A DNA stretch of 64,000 nucleotides. Origin: Epiperipatus broadwayi. Taxonomy: Eukaryota; Onychophora; Udeonychophora; Euonychophora; Peripatidae. The notes below the pieces were generated by a model. It was not told the DNA's origin, did not search any database, and saw nothing but the letters and a program-made list of their open reading frames with translations. Shown here piece by piece: positions 34,846 through 49,859 of the stretch. Made by a program: the position numbers and the translations under genes. The stretch covers positions 3,970,001 through 4,034,000 of the forward strand of contig JAQFVV010006310.1 of NCBI GenBank assembly GCA_028023455.1, written 5' to 3'. Numbering within the stretch: the stretch's first letter is position 1; every line of letters starts with the position of its first letter.

Positions 34846-37079
34846 ATATATATATTATTTAGTATGCTTTTGATATCTAACTATGTCTAAACTGAGAGAA
34901 TTGAAATATGCCCTACAAAAAATGTCGACCCTAAAAACAATTTTCCTAAATGAAGATTCGTGAGAATTGTTCCCAAAAAACTTTGTTTTAATGTAGAAAG
35001 GACAAAAAGTTGCCAAAAAAAAAAAGAGGCATTGTATCAAAAACAAGTGATAACACTTGATTATCCTCAGTGATAATTTTGCCAATGCTTGCCATATTCT
35101 CAACATAGTTTGAAAGAAGTGTAAGACTTTTCAAAACTGTCAATAAAGCACTGTGAAAAGTGCAGAATAAGTGTTTTTTTTTTTTTGTAGTGTTAATATA
35201 ATTTTTTTTATAAAATCTCAATTTTTGAACTGAAAAATAAATTTTAATGAATCTTCTTATCATCAAGATGCAAATTATGAGATTTCTAGATCTATAGTTA
35301 TGGGAAGGTGTAAAATCAAAATCAATAAGAGAATTCTACAAATGTTCAAAATTAGACAGCATTAAAAGAATAAAAAATCACAAAGAATCACAAAGCCAAT
35401 AATAGAATTAGAAAGAGAAGGCTTTAACCTTTTTCCCAATTGCCTTAAATGTTTGCATAATAGTCAAACAATGTAGTTTTTGACAATAGAGGGACCTGCA
35501 CAAAATTGGGGTTAAAAGCTTGCAGCAAAGCATAATAATCACAATTAAAAGAATGATATGGATAGTTTGGTTATTATTTATTCTACATGAAAGATTCAAC
35601 AAATATTCACAAAAGGGAACAGTATCACCAACAGTTGTGCATTAGGCTTATAAATTGTTCAACTGATAAATGAATTCAGTTGTATTATTGTGATCAAAAG
35701 ATGTTGAATGAAATATAGACTAGTGCTAGTTCTTCGTCTGTTATTTATTTTTCATTGTTTTTTACATCAAGTCTGATAGCAATATTTTTAGAATAAAGTA
35801 CAACAATAATTAGCCATATCAAGTTTATTACACTTATAATAAGTTCTGATTTGACTAAAATATGACACAATCTGATATAATGAAAGCAGAACGAATTCCA
35901 ACCAAGTTGAACTATTGTAATTGGGGAACAGAGTCACTGTATTTTAAAAAATTCTTTGGTTCTGTTGTTTCTACTTCATTGCTGTCTACCAAATAGTGGT
36001 GGTGATAGCTAATGATATTGGGAAATAACTTCATAGTTATATTTGGATATTGAGTTACAGGCCTGATTTTCTGTTGCAAAGCCTTTTTTATCAGTCTGGA
36101 ATGATGTGGCCTATGCTTCTATAGAATAAAAGTATTAGTATCTTCAAATACATATATTGCTTTCAGAGTATATTTATTTTATTTATCTTTTTATTTTGCT
36201 CTGAAGGTATTTATACTATTTCCAATAAATGCTCTTTCTATAAAGATTATAATTTTAACTATCTTGACCAAGTAAGCCAATATCCAATTCTTTTAAAGAA
36301 TAAAGTATCATGCAAAAAGAAATGCACTGATTTTGTTTTTTGATGAACATCTTTTATAAAGCTAAATATGGATAACTCAAAAGTGAGCTTTGAAAAAACA
36401 ATTCCCCCAAAAGCACTTTGTTTACATGTGTATCGATTCTGAAACATTAAAAATCATAAAGTACATATTTTGTAGATAGGATTTGGCAGCCATTAAGTAT
36501 AATAATTGTAAATTGCCTTAAAGGAGACCCTTTGACTCCTTTTTGAAATGTAACCGAGTAAACGAATATTTTTAATATCTCTCTATAAGTTCTTATTGTT
36601 GTAACTATTATTACTATATGAATAATCATAGTAAATGGGCATGGGTGGATTGCTTACCAACATGAATCAGCTAGCATGGTGAATTTATTAGCTTTTTACC
36701 TATGAGTTTATGATCAAGAAATACCATGATCTTTTTTCTCAGTTGCCTAACAATTCTTAACTGAAATATCAGCTTAGTTTTCTTGAAGACAAAATGGACT
36801 TATGTGAGAAGAAACTTTTTTTTAAAATGGATATTTATAACAGACAAACAAAATTAAATCATAGCCCCTATTCCCAGAAAGCTGTACAATTCCCTTGCCA
36901 ATCAAAGGTAAAAAATGTTAAAAATTCCTGATTGTGAATCCAAGCTGGCATCAATAACCTTTTATTTACATATTTACAACTGCAGATTATGCTTGAATTG
37001 AAAGAACTTTCTAATACTAAATGGAACATTGTGAGATTTTGTGAACTTAGAAGAAAATATGAAGGCATGATTGATTTAA
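34846..37079. other. AT-rich non-coding stretch
   Basis: Several minus-strand frames of 60-92 codons exist but none shows a domain, splice-site support or coding-like composition. Probably intergenic or intron. Confidence 0.45.
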
Positions 37080-39500
37080 AAAGTGGACATGTACTTTACT
37101 ACAAAAACACAAATATCGAATGCGCAGAAAAATAAAATTCAATATAAATAAAAAGTGGAATAACATTAGTTATTCAACTAAATGGGATACCAAATGCAGA
37201 TAATTCACACTGATGCCCAGTTCCCATTGTGATGAAAAAGTAGATGATTTTTATACCGAGTACAAAAATATTTTTGATCCATCCAAACAACATTTTAAAA
37301 TTGTTACGAGAGACTTTAATGCTAGAATTGGTAAATGTTTTGAAAGAGAAAAGTGATGTGGGTAAATTTGGTTATGCTGATACAAATGAGAAAAAATAGA
37401 CATTTGTGAGTTTGTAGAAGAAAAAATGCAACTGTAAATTATGGATTATTTCTTTGAAAAAAAAAAAAAGAAGCTAAATGGACATTAAAGCATCTAAATG
37501 AAGGTACAGCAGAATTAAAATTATATTTTGACTAACAGAAAATATGTATTTCAAGGTTATAATGTTGCTAATAAACTCAACAGAGAAAGTGATCAGTGAT
37601 TAGTGAGATGCAAGATATGTATTAATACAGAACTAAAAAAACTAAAATGATTAAGAAAAACAGTATTAACAGATGACAGTTCTAACATTCAGAAACACTC
37701 CAATATATTTAAATTAAAACATTCAAATTGTTTAAAAATATTAACAGATTTTGAAAATGGTTGATTTAGAATGAAATCAATATACTATTAAGAGCTGCAA
37801 TAAAAATAGCTGGTACAAAAAAAAACAAAGATGAAAATGTATAAAAATGATACATTAAGAAGAACTAAATAGCTAGTTTTGTAAAATGCTATAAAAATAA
37901 TTAATTATGATATAAAAAAATTTAATTTTGGATTGGCAAAAACAGCAATAGAAGAGAATAAGTCTCAAAAGTATAAAATAATATCTTGGTAATGGAAGAA
38001 AACTTATTTCTGCAATCAGAAAAAAAGATGAAACTATTACTTAAAAGAAAGATGATATCATGAAATGTGTAGAAGAGTTCTATAGAATTAAAAAACAAAA
38101 TATTCTATCCTCTGAAATGGCCAGCACTTTAAATGAAGAAAACATGCAAATATTTTTATGAAGAGAAAAGTTCCAGAAAATGATGGAATTACAGATGAAG
38201 AAATAGAAAAATTGTTGACAAAATTATATATCAAATGTCTTGATGATAAAAATGTATTAGATGATAAGAAGAATGCAGCAATAATACTGATATCTAAGAA
38301 AGATGATGAAGATATCAGAAATTATAGACCTATCAGTTCTATACAAAAGCTACCAAGATAAGCCAGATTTAAAAGTGGTTTTATTATAATGGATCATATT
38401 CAAGTATTGAGAACAGTTATAGAAAAGTCTAACAAATATTAGTAACAATTATGCTTTGGATTAGTAGATTATGGATTATATAACTATTTCTATGATGATT
38501 AAGGCATTGGATCATCAAGATATAGATCAGGTATACTGTCATATTCTGAAGAATATTTTTCAAAATACAACAGTAATGATTAGATTACATTGTGACACTA
38601 ATAAGATTAATATTGAGAAAGGTGTATGACAAGATTATTCTATATCTTTAAAATATTTTACAGCAGTTTTACAAGAAATATTTTATAGATTAAAATGGGG
38701 AGCTAAGAGAGCAAAAATGAATGGAAATTATTTAAATCATCTAGATTTTGAAGATCCATGTTGTTATTTTTTAAAATAATGCTGCAAAGCTTCGGGAAAT
38801 GTTCCAAAAGTTACCAGATGAAAGTAAAAAATAGGACTAAGGATAAATGCTAAAAAAACTAACATAATGTTCAATGGATTTTCTTTTAAAAAAATAGACA
38901 GATAATTATAAATTAGAAGTTGACTACTATAAATACCCTGTCAGATTATTTATACAGATGGAAGCACAACAGATGAAATTAATTATAAAATTAAACTTGG
39001 ATGGAGTAGGTTTTGGTAGAAATAATGATATCAAAATGAAATTTGCCTATATGTTTGAAAAGAAAATTTTTTATTAGATGTGCTTACCAATTTTTACTTA
39101 CAGATGTAAGACTTTGACCTATAACAGAAGAACCAAACAAAGACTTCAGACCACTCAACACAGTATAGATGTATGTTAAGAGTAACAAGTAGAGATCAAA
39201 AGTAAAATACATGGATGAGAGAACAAACAGATATCACTGACATCAATGAAAGGATTAAGAAATTGAAATGGAGCTGGACATATTGCTAAAAAAAAAAAAA
39301 AGGTAATAGATGAACAGTTGAAGTGTTAAACTGGATCACAAGAGAATGTAAAAGATCTAGAAAGATTTTACATGTAAAGTGGATGGATAAAATAAAAAAG
39401 TTTACTAAAGTGTTGTGGAGAAGAGAGACTAAGATCTCAGAAATTAGATTACACTGGAAAAGATCTTCATTTTGTAGTGAAGACAATGGTTGAAAATGAT
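37080..39500 (+). mobile_element. RTE-like LINE remnant with endonuclease and RT
   Basis: In broken plus frames, an AP-endonuclease motif RDFNARIGK is read near 37308-37335, and a segment with SDQ.LVRCK near 37590-37610. RT follows: NAAIILISKKDDEDIRNYRP near 38272-38335 and a degraded LNHLDFEDP block near 38730-38760 in place of the FADD box. The 3' part has LKW..AGHIA (near 39260-39285) and WMDEIKKF-like sequence (near 39380). Many stops and frame changes show it is long dead. A copy of the same family in the opposite direction lies at 49860-50970. Confidence 0.8.
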
Positions 39501-42500
39501 TTGAAATTTATTTAATATTCTAGCAATATTTAAAAATTTCTTCAAATCAGGTTCAGTGACATTAATTGTGGTGCTAATTAAATGTTCTAGTAAATTGTTC
39601 TTCTTATATTGAGAAAGACAAAATTATCAATATTCCAATTTCCTCATTTGTAAGCAGTAAAAAAAAAAAAAAAAATTATTTTTTCAAATGAGTTTATTGA
39701 ATAGATATTATGTGGTTTAGGTAATACAATGACTTCATAATAATCAATCTGAGAATTTAATATAATTCTATTTAAATTTTTTAGCTTTTTATTCAATTTT
39801 TAAAATAAAAAAATCTGAAAATATCAGACTGGGAGAGAATATATTCATACCTTTATTTAAATTCTTTTTGATAGTTTTATATATTACCATATCTTTCTTT
39901 AATAGATACATTTTTCTTTAAAAAGCTTGAAATTTCATTCAAGAATATAATAGAAATATTAACAGGTTCAATTGTTGTTTTTTTTTTTACTTAATACTTA
40001 AAGTTAATTGTATTGACATTTTTAATAGAAATTTCTGTAAATGGCTGCATTTATTTCTTTCCTGCAAAATTTATTTTTATATTGGCAACAATGTATTTCA
40101 ACTGCAGGCTAGCAAGCACTTCAATTTTATTCATTAAATGAGTTTGAAAGTATTTGAAAAATATTATTGATGAAGAAAATAATCTCTGATTTAGTGCTAC
40201 CAAAATACAAACAATGATTTATTAAACAGATAAAGTTTTCTTACACCAACAAAAAGAGTATATTAAACCAATGAAAATATATTACTTATATTTGAACAGA
40301 TTTTTAAAATTTTATTATTTTCCCTTTTTTTATCTTTTTTTTTTTTATATATATATAAACACTTATCTTTCTCATTCAATTTTACTTTTAAGGTTTCTAA
40401 ATGATTTGGTGAATGTTGGGAAATTTTATGATTTACTATCTATTTAAACTTCAAATTATTACAGTTTAATTCACAGATGCCAAATTTATCCTCTTTAGAT
40501 AAATACCTTAATGATAATTTCTAATCATTTATTAGACTAGAGATTATATCATTTTTAGTTAAAAATTCACTTTAAACTTTAAAGATCAATATGTCAATCA
40601 CTATTAAACTCAATCACATAAAGTAATTAATCCCATTTCATTCCTCTTATTTCCATGTATAATATCTTAAAATATACTTATAATTCATATTCTATTATAT
40701 ATACATTAAATATATGAATAATGATTGAAGGGTATTGGTTGAGATAGAAATACATTTTGGTATGGTCATATAATTAAAATATAAGTTTCAGTATACTTCT
40801 AATTTTGATAATTTAAATATTTTGTAAAATTTGTTAATAAAGACCTGACTAAGTAATCTGCAAACAGTAATATGATATTAAACAAACTGAAACAACAGAT
40901 GCCAAAACTGCTAAGAATTAAAATCAACTTCTCAAAAAAATATAAATTGGATTTCAATTTAGAAAAATGTAATATCTGTATATTCATGATGCCATCAAGA
41001 GCAATACTTTAAAGGAAAGCCCAGTTCATATATGGAGTTCCCTTTTACTTAACTTTGAAATGCGATTTCAGATCAAAGAAAACTGATAAATAAAGTTGAG
41101 AATATAACTAACTTCATATTTATCATTCTATGCCAAAATAGCCCTATTTGATTTCCTAATAATGATACATATAACATAATATACATAAAAGCCTTTTCAT
41201 ATGAAATTTATTCACTTTGTAGGAAATTATAAGGGGGGGGGGGGATAACTTCAATAACATTGAATAAGATTTTGCACCCTCTATATCAATATGGATTGGG
41301 TTTACACTCTATAAAAAATGTCCAAATTAAAAAATACAATTTTATATCATCATGTGCAAGGATTTTTCTATATTTAAAAATAGTTTTTAAAATAATACTC
41401 ACAGACAAGTTAATTTCTTTATTATACATCTGCAGTTTAGTATACTCTCCTCCCAAAAATAAATGTAACTATCAAGACATACTCCTTAATCTATGCGTCC
41501 TCATCAAATAATAGTAGCAAACCCATTTTAAATGTAACCAATACACAGGTGACTAAAAAGTTCAAATACTGATCCCTGGAATCAAAATATTGTGATTTTC
41601 TTCTAAAACTAAATCCTGAAACACTTCCTACTCTTCATTTCTATAGATATAAAAGGAATTGCAATAACATTAAAAATATATGCAAGCTATGCCAAAAACA
41701 GTCAGAAATGTAATCACACTTTCTATTCGCAAGCTCCATATTTGATATTTGGTTGGATATCCCAAAATATTTAAAAATAAAAATTATAATATACAAACAC
41801 TTCTCCATACTTTTGAAAAAGATATTTATGTGCACTTTGAGCTAACACATTTTCTCTATTCTTTATATGATGTACTAGATGTTACATTCATGTATGGTTC
41901 AAATACAAAATGGCATCCTAATATATTTTAGGAATAAAATGGATATTATATGCATTAGATATGAGAAAATCTCATCAACACACCTTTACACAGACACATG
42001 GTCACTAATGTGACTTTGCTCAAGTATGTGACATGTCTCACTATCAGAAAATGTTGTCAGAATAAATAAACTCAAAAAGCAGCATTAAAATTGATACAAT
42101 GATAAATATAATAAATAATGTTAAGTGACTTTTGAGAATTATAGATTTTTTTTTCTCACCTACATAAAGATAAAAAAACAACAAATGTATATGATGTAAA
42201 TTACATGCCTCTTTGTTTTTTTCCTCTTGATTAGTCCCTTAGTAACTTTCCACTCTATCCTTTGGCTATAGTATTAAGTGTTGTTTGTAACCTTATGGTT
42301 CAATAAATCCTTTTGAGTAATAAAATGCCAATGAAACAATTTAAGACAAAAAAAAATTTAATTACATACTTATTTTTTATATAAAAAAATCAAATTTGAA
42401 TATTACTTTCATGTTTATTTCCTTTCTAGTAGAGGCATTGATAGGAAGAATGTATCATTATTCATATGATCACTAATAAAAAATATAACACCCCCCCCCC

Positions 42501-44459
42501 TCAAAAAAAAAACTTAAAATACAACAAAAATTTGCATATATATTTTCAGTATAATTTCTGGATTAAAATTATCATGATAAATTCATTCCCCTAAAAAACT
42601 TAGTACAGAGATAAAATTAGCGGAAAATTGATAATGATTTTTCTTAATATATAGACAGCTTAATATAAAGATTTATAGTACAATAATAAAAATATAATCA
42701 TAAAACAAACATGTCAAATTATGAATTTGCTTATCATAAACATAAAATATTTGACTAAATCTAAAGTTATCAATTAACAATTTTAGAGTATATAGTAATA
42801 TTTCTTTCATGAGTTTTAATTTAAACTCCCTGCTTCAGAATAAATTTGATGGCTTAGTAAAGGAGGATAGTTTGTCACTGTATGCCAATTCTAAACACAA
42901 TTTATTCTAATATATAACATACTAGCTTTTATAAATTTAAGCTATCTGAGCATTTAAGTAATATATTAATGAATCACAATTATGACACTTTAGTCATGGC
43001 ACTATCTTTAGTAAAGTGGAAATGATAGGCACACGGATATATTTGGGAGAAAAATGTCTCCCTTGGTACAGTGACTTCAAGTGCGGAGATCTGGCCTCCG
43101 AATGTGAGAACAGCCAGCTAGGACTCTTGCAAGTCATACTTATCTAAATTATTATTTATGTATGCCTTTGGGAATGGTTAAGACACTATTTAAGGATGTA
43201 TGTTAAATTATCTAAAGATTAACTGTTAGTAATGATTTGTATTATTGGGAAGTGCTTGTCCTCTTAGATCAGTTAGACATGGCAGGAAGCTTTTAAGTTT
43301 TAGCTAGAGATGCACATAAAACTATTTCAAAATTTGTACAGTATATAAAATAAAACAAAAATGATAAATATAGATAGACATACAAAGTAATATTGTTTAT
43401 TTAAAAAGTATGAAGAATGATGTTTTTAAAAAAGAAAAGATCTATTGGAAAAAGCTTCAATAAATAATAAAAAACAATAACAAAAATTTACAATGATTAA
43501 AAAAAGCTACTTAAAAAGAATAAAATAAAAGATAAAGAGTTTAGAAGAATATAGTTCAGAGTAATCTATTGGATGTTTTCTATAGAGATGATTTTTGTTT
43601 ATTATGCACAAGTATATATACACAAAATAAGCAGAGAAGAATTCAAATTATCATTAAACAGAGCTAAAAGTGTGTGCTTTTCATCTTTTCTTTTTTTTTT
43701 TTCACTTTTTTTTTTTTGCAAAACATTGCCTTTTAACAAAATTTCATTTATCAATTAAAAGCAATAGTCCCAAAAATCTATTAAAATAAAACACAATTAC
43801 TAATTAAAGTAAATATGCTGAACAAAAATAAAAAGTCAAGGAATAAAATAAAAACAAAATAACTATTATATGAATGGGAATTGACCAGGTATACTAAGAA
43901 GAAAACCATTATTCATTAACAAATTTAAAAAAAAAAAAAACCAGTTAAATGTTTCTTAAATTCTACAAATGCAAATAACAAAATATAACAGAAATGAACA
44001 TCTAGATATCAAGGTGCAATACATTATTACTTAATATTTAATCAAGCAACTCCAATAGTGCTATCACAAAACAATTCACAAATTAAACACAAAACAACAA
44101 AATAATAGTGACTGGGTCTTACATGAAAGTGAATGATTTGGTATAAGTAATTAACACCTGAGTTTCCATCATCTGTAGATGGTATGGGATGTTCCTTGTA
44201 CTTGATAAATGACTAAGCAAATACAAATATATCCACATAATATTGTAATGAAAAAGTAATAGTAAATGTAGTAAGTGTACAATGACAGAAAGACAATAAA
44301 TGTAAATTATCAGAAACTTCATAATAAATTTTAAAAAGAATTATCACTGCACAAGCAAGCATTAAATAATTGAAATTGTATATACATAGACATTAAAAAT
44401 TTAAAATAAATTTCAAAAAATATATTTTCATTAACTAATAGCTATGTATCTTTTTTTGT
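39501..44459. other. AT-rich non-coding stretch
   Basis: Contains long homopolymer runs (A15 near 39660, G12 at 41233-41244, C10 at 42491-42500) and one GC-richer island at 43010-43145. The short frames here have no recognisable motif. Confidence 0.45.
43010..43145. other. Isolated GC-richer segment, unidentified
   Basis: The piece around ctcccttggtacagtgactt and gcggagatctggcctccgaa is much richer in GC than its surroundings. The phrase gtacagtgac and a later ccgaatgtga faintly recall tRNA-type boxes, so a decayed SINE is one option; a small exon is another. No splice sites were convincing. Confidence 0.3.
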
Positions 44460-45420
44460 CAATTTTTAAAATCACCATCATCATTTTCAACCAGTATCAA
44501 TTTACTGCAGGATGAAGATCTTTGCAGTTTAATCCCGTTTCTCCATTCTATATCATCTCTTATCCATCTTGCACCAACAAACTTACTTATTTCATTCACT
44601 TATCACACAAGCCATCTTTTTTTTTTTTGTTATTTTATAATCTCATTGATTTTTTTTCCACGCTGGATTGTAATTATTTTTAAAAAATATTTTGTATATA
44701 AAGATAAATAATTGAGCTAAATGGTTTTCTAATTAATTAATTTGCAATATTATTTTTCAAATTAATAATTCTTAATTATATCTTCCAACAGCCTGTGAAT
44801 ATAAAAATAAACTATTATCCTCAAAAGATAGATCCCATACATCAACCCAAAAACTAATAAAAGCTATTACCTTTTTAATGATTTTTTTCTTCTAAATTTT
44901 ATTTTACTCTTATCTTTAGGAAATTCAACACATCAAACATAATTTCTCTACTTTTCACGTTTGTAATTCAATTCCCCTTGTGCTTAACAATTTCATTAAT
45001 ACACTCCTTTTTTAATGCATCTACATAGCCAACATTATTCTTAACTTATTTCTATTATTCTACAAATCCACATTTCAAAAACTCTAATCATTTTTAAATG
45101 TTATAATTGTTAAGGAATCAGATGCTTTATATAAAGCTACACTCCAAAGATTTTATAAATCCTTAAATCTAATTTTATAAGGTCACAAAATAAACTACTA
45201 TCACAAAAAATTTGCTTAGTCATTGCAATTCTCTCTTTAATATCTTACCCTCAAACAGCTAATATATTTCCTAAATAATTAAAAACACTAATCTGCTCTA
45301 TAGTGTTTGTGTCCAACTGCCCTCTTAATATTTTATTGTCTCCACTCTAATAATTTGCAAAAATAACCAACCACATTGCCAATAAAATCAATGGAGTGTT
45401 CCACACCAAACTTTTTAGAT
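44460..45420 (-). mobile_element. RTE-like LINE remnant, 3' portion
   Basis: On the minus strand the C-terminal part of an RT polyprotein can be read: NTIEQISVFNYLGNIL (near 45320-45270) and IKERIAMTKQIF (near 45240-45200), then a stretch equivalent to the K..L..S.LYGSE.W region, and finally RWIRDDIEWRNG near 44565-44530. The 3' end (near 44470) carries a tgatgatggtgat run like many RTE 3' tails. Heavily mutated. Confidence 0.75.
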
Positions 45421-46429
45421 ATGTAAATTATAATGCCATATTATGTTTACAAGTAAACATTTACATTAATACTTGTACATCTATAACATAATTACAAATT
45501 TCATAAAAAAACAACAACATTAAAACAAAGTTATTTTGTTTTTAAAATATTAGTGTCATTACAAGAATAGACTTATTTATTATCTCTGATTAAATAATAG
45601 AATAATGAAAAAAGGGCATTGATTATTCATTCTTTCACAAAGTATTAAAAGTTTACAATCCTAATAGAAAAAATATCAAGCGGTCAACACAGACATGGAG
45701 ATTCAGGTATATAATACCTCTAGCTCATGAGATAAATAAAAGTTGTTTGTGAAACACATGCACATTGAGTGAAAATGGACTGAGTTTCTATGCTAGTGAA
45801 TGGTTGAATATGGTAAAGTTGATATGTGGAATGAACTGATAAAAAAATAGAACACACACACATATATATGTGAACATATTATTCTTAAACTGCATGCATA
45901 CATAAATACAAATAAAACCATTGGGTAACATATATACAAACAATATATTATTAAAATCACTCAACACTTAGACAATTCCAATATCCACAGCAATCTCAAA
46001 CTGTTGTCAAGGCAATTTAGTGCAATTTGAAAATTATAATTGCAGTTTGTAAGATTATAAGTGACTATTTACTAATCTACATTCAGAACAGGTTATATTT
46101 ACCTGTTTAAAAATATTTATTCAAACTTCTTTGTATCAATAATTTCAATTTCTGAGATCAAGTTGCAATCTTTAGTATCTATACAAATATTTTGGACTAT
46201 AAATAAAGGTGGGATTCCATCTTCATTGTTAAAAGTTTGCCTTGATACAAATTGTTATTGATATGGTCTAAGTGTTGAGTGGTTTTAATGATTATTTAGA
46301 AATCCATTTATTTGAGCATATGTACAAATAAAATGTCTATTAATTAAAAAAGTATAGTAATAACAATAAAAATATATACGGGTAAATATAATAGTTAATT
46401 ACCGTTATGTTTATTATTTTTATTGTTAT
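45421..46429. other. AT-rich non-coding stretch
   Basis: A short CA/TA microsatellite lies near 45853-45870. Nothing else recognised. Confidence 0.5.
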
Positions 46430-46810
46430 ATATTGTAATGGAATGCCTATCACCAATTGAAATGGCCCCAATCATTGGGAAAGCCAAATGTAATGGAATC
46501 ACGATTGTTCTATCCTTATAAACAAATCGTAATGAATCAAACCTCATGTTTTAGGCATCAAATATAATGGAACGACTATCAACAGTCCTTAATTAATCAT
46601 GTCTGCACGTTGATGGTGCCAAATGTAATAGAACGTATTTATCATCCAATTTAAATAATATAAACATAGCACATCATACACATATACTGAGAAAAGAATG
46701 CCCAAAACGTTGAATGACAAATATAATAGATTGGAATATACATATAAAGAAAGATCTTAACAATCTAAATGAATCCAATTGTTGAGAAAGCCAAATATAA
46801 TAGATTGTAT
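46430..46810. repeat. Degenerate minisatellite, ~60-90 bp period
   Basis: The phrase gccaaatgtaatggaat-like recurs at about 46483, 46557, 46618, 46707 and 46790, with a further tgtaatggaat near 46434. Between the copies are variable segments containing atcaccaattg, atcaacagtc and atcatccaatt. The units have diverged strongly in both sequence and length. Confidence 0.65.
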
Positions 46811-49800
46811 AATTTAAATGAAGAAAGATAAAATTATCCCAATTATATTTAAATAAATTGTTTATATGCCCTTCCAACTAGCTATACATGAAATAAATCC
46901 AAAATCATACAGAGCAATAATAAGACCTATCATTATAATTTATTCTCAGGGTTAATATGATTAACTAACAAAATATATACTAGAAACAAAGGGAATTTTA
47001 TTGAATCTAATATACACATCAAATAAGTAAACTTATGTATATCTAAACATATCAATGAACATTGACTTGTGTAAGTGACCTAAAAACTAAATAATAATTG
47101 AAATATGAAATTATTCTCCATTAAGTTGTGAATTTAATAAACTTCATAATGACTCTGGCACTAAAAAAAGAAAAAGAATAAAATATTAATACTCTTCCAA
47201 ATAAAATACAAAGGCATTACTTATAAAACAAATAGTACATCCTTTATTTCTATATTATGGTTTGATTTTTAAGTAGTATCAGTGTTTTAAATAGTTTTTA
47301 AATACAAACCCAAATACAAAAAAAAATACATATATACTTGCAATAAGTATATATATTAAATAGACAAAGACATATTTGTGCTCAACAAGTATACATTAAT
47401 ATAAACACAAATCAATATTTATATTTTCCAAATATTCCAATTTAAAAAAAATAAAATAAAAGTATATTATAGACAGCAAATATATGAATTATTGTTTATG
47501 TTTGCATAAGAGTTATTATATGAAGTTAAAATGAAAATAGATAAATAAATAAGTGAATAATTGACTGGTAAAATATTGTAAATTAATAAAATAGATAATG
47601 GATATGCTCTCAAAGCTAAATCGATTAAGTATCATTACATCAAAAGAAATGATCAAAATTTACTCCACTACATTATAAAAGGTTTTCATATTATATCCAC
47701 TTTTGGACTATACCTATTTCTGCAAGCATTGAATACCTTTTTTTATTATTTACGACGACGCTCACTCAGGCCTATAAATAAATATAACATATCTTTGACT
47801 ACTTAGTCATTTAGTGCTAACTTATAACTTAATATGAATATGGAACTTATTTTACCTCATTTTGTTATTTTATATACGTACACACACAAAAAATATATAA
47901 ATATAATGACGATTTCTAATTGATAAGTAACCCTCCATAAATTAACTCAATCTAAGATCCATCCCTAAGAACACATCTAATTATCTAATAAATAAATAAT
48001 ATTTAAAAAAAAAATTAAGTTATATAAATAATAAAACTTTTGATGATAAAATTTGCAAATATAAATTTCACTTATTAAAAAATATATATATAATAACCCA
48101 TTTGCAACCTAAACTTAAAGCTTTACTTACAAATTTCTAATACTTAAGTGTTAATTTTGACATTTATTAAATGTTTTTTTTTTAAAAAAAAAAAAAAAAC
48201 AAGACGCTTAAATCGAATAGAATTATACTTATAAAATGTTTCACTTTTCTAATTAAAAATAAAAGTAAAAAAAAAGAAAAGAATATCGATCTCAAAATAT
48301 ATATAAACATATCATTTACATTAATAAAGTTATTTACTACCTTTTCAAAGTTCAACTTGTTCTGTTGTTTTATTCTTTTATATTTCTTTAATATTCGAAT
48401 GCATTCTAGCCAAGGTTAAATTTTGAAGAAAATATCATGTTAGAGAAAATTATCGGTTTCCAAACGCATATATATATATATATTCCATTTTTCTAAAGAT
48501 TTCTCTCCTTGAAAAAAAAAAAATTGACATGTTGAATCCAATATATTAACCAATTTTAGTTGCTTTCAAATTGTTATTGAATTTACCATTATAGATTCTT
48601 TTTTTTTTTAGATAGCTATCTTACATTTCAACACGATGGAATTTATATGTTGAGCCATTGCTTAATTTCTTTTAATTGCTAGGATAAAGACAAGAAGATC
48701 ATAGCTCTTGAACTGCGATAATATTATTATTCACCCTTCCATTATTAAGGTGTTTACATCCAATAGATTATTCAATTATTCTCAAGAATGGCAATTCTGA
48801 AGAAACAAAGTACAACTAATTTTATCCTTCCGTTTTTTTAATAACTATCTTAATAATGGCTTCTTTTTCTGTTGTTGTTCCTTTTTTTACGTGCAATATT
48901 ACATGCAGTCTTGAAAACCACTGTTACACATGGTTTTTTTTTTAAACAATTAACATTCAAAAAAAAATATCAATCATATAAAAAATATTAAATCAAAAAT
49001 TTATTTGATAGCTTTAAAAATATATATATATATAATAACATTGCATTTTTTTAATAATCACTACATATAAAATAATCTTTTTTATAATTAACAATTTATG
49101 TCTTTATTTATCTATAATAATTAAAACATGTCACTATTACTATTAAAAATCTCACCATTAAGAATAATAACAATAATAACAATTAAATATTCACAACGAT
49201 GTACCATCAACAAATAAATAAAATAATAAATCCAAACAACAATAACTATAACTAATAACCATAAATAATAATAATACTCCATATATAAACATCAAATCAA
49301 AGAGATTTTTTTAAAAAAAAAACAACAAATGACTTTTTAAAATAAAGGTAGATTTATTGATCTTTTACTATATACACTATTTTTATATAAATATAAATGA
49401 TTGTATATAAAATAAATAAAAACTATAAATTACATTTTAAATATTTGCCTGAAGCCATGTGGAATAGCCAATCAATAGCTGAAGTTCACTGTCAATAATA
49501 GTTTTCATTTACTTGCAATTTATTTTAATGTCTCAATTTTAATGCTGCATCTTACATTTGATGAGCCATTTATATTATCAAGATGCATAAAATCTATAAA
49601 CAGCTATAATTATCTATTACTTATTTGTGAATTTATATTATGAAACCCTTTTTATGCATCACATCAACCATAAAATTAATAAAATTTTATTGTGTACTTT
49701 TAATGCTAAATTCTTTCCATTAATGATCCCCCCCCCCCTTTTTTTTTTTTTACAATTTCCTTTTATTAGTAAAAATTTTATACAAATATTTAATTTTTTT

Positions 49801-49859
49801 TCAAACAAATTCATGAATTATCAAACAAAAATTATAAAATCATTATCATGAAGATCATT
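46811..49859. other. AT-rich non-coding stretch
   Basis: Contains TA microsatellites (48466-48484, 49018-49036), an AAC/AAT-rich part near 49160-49280 and a C11 tract at 49728-49738. No exon or element with ends was found. Confidence 0.5.
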
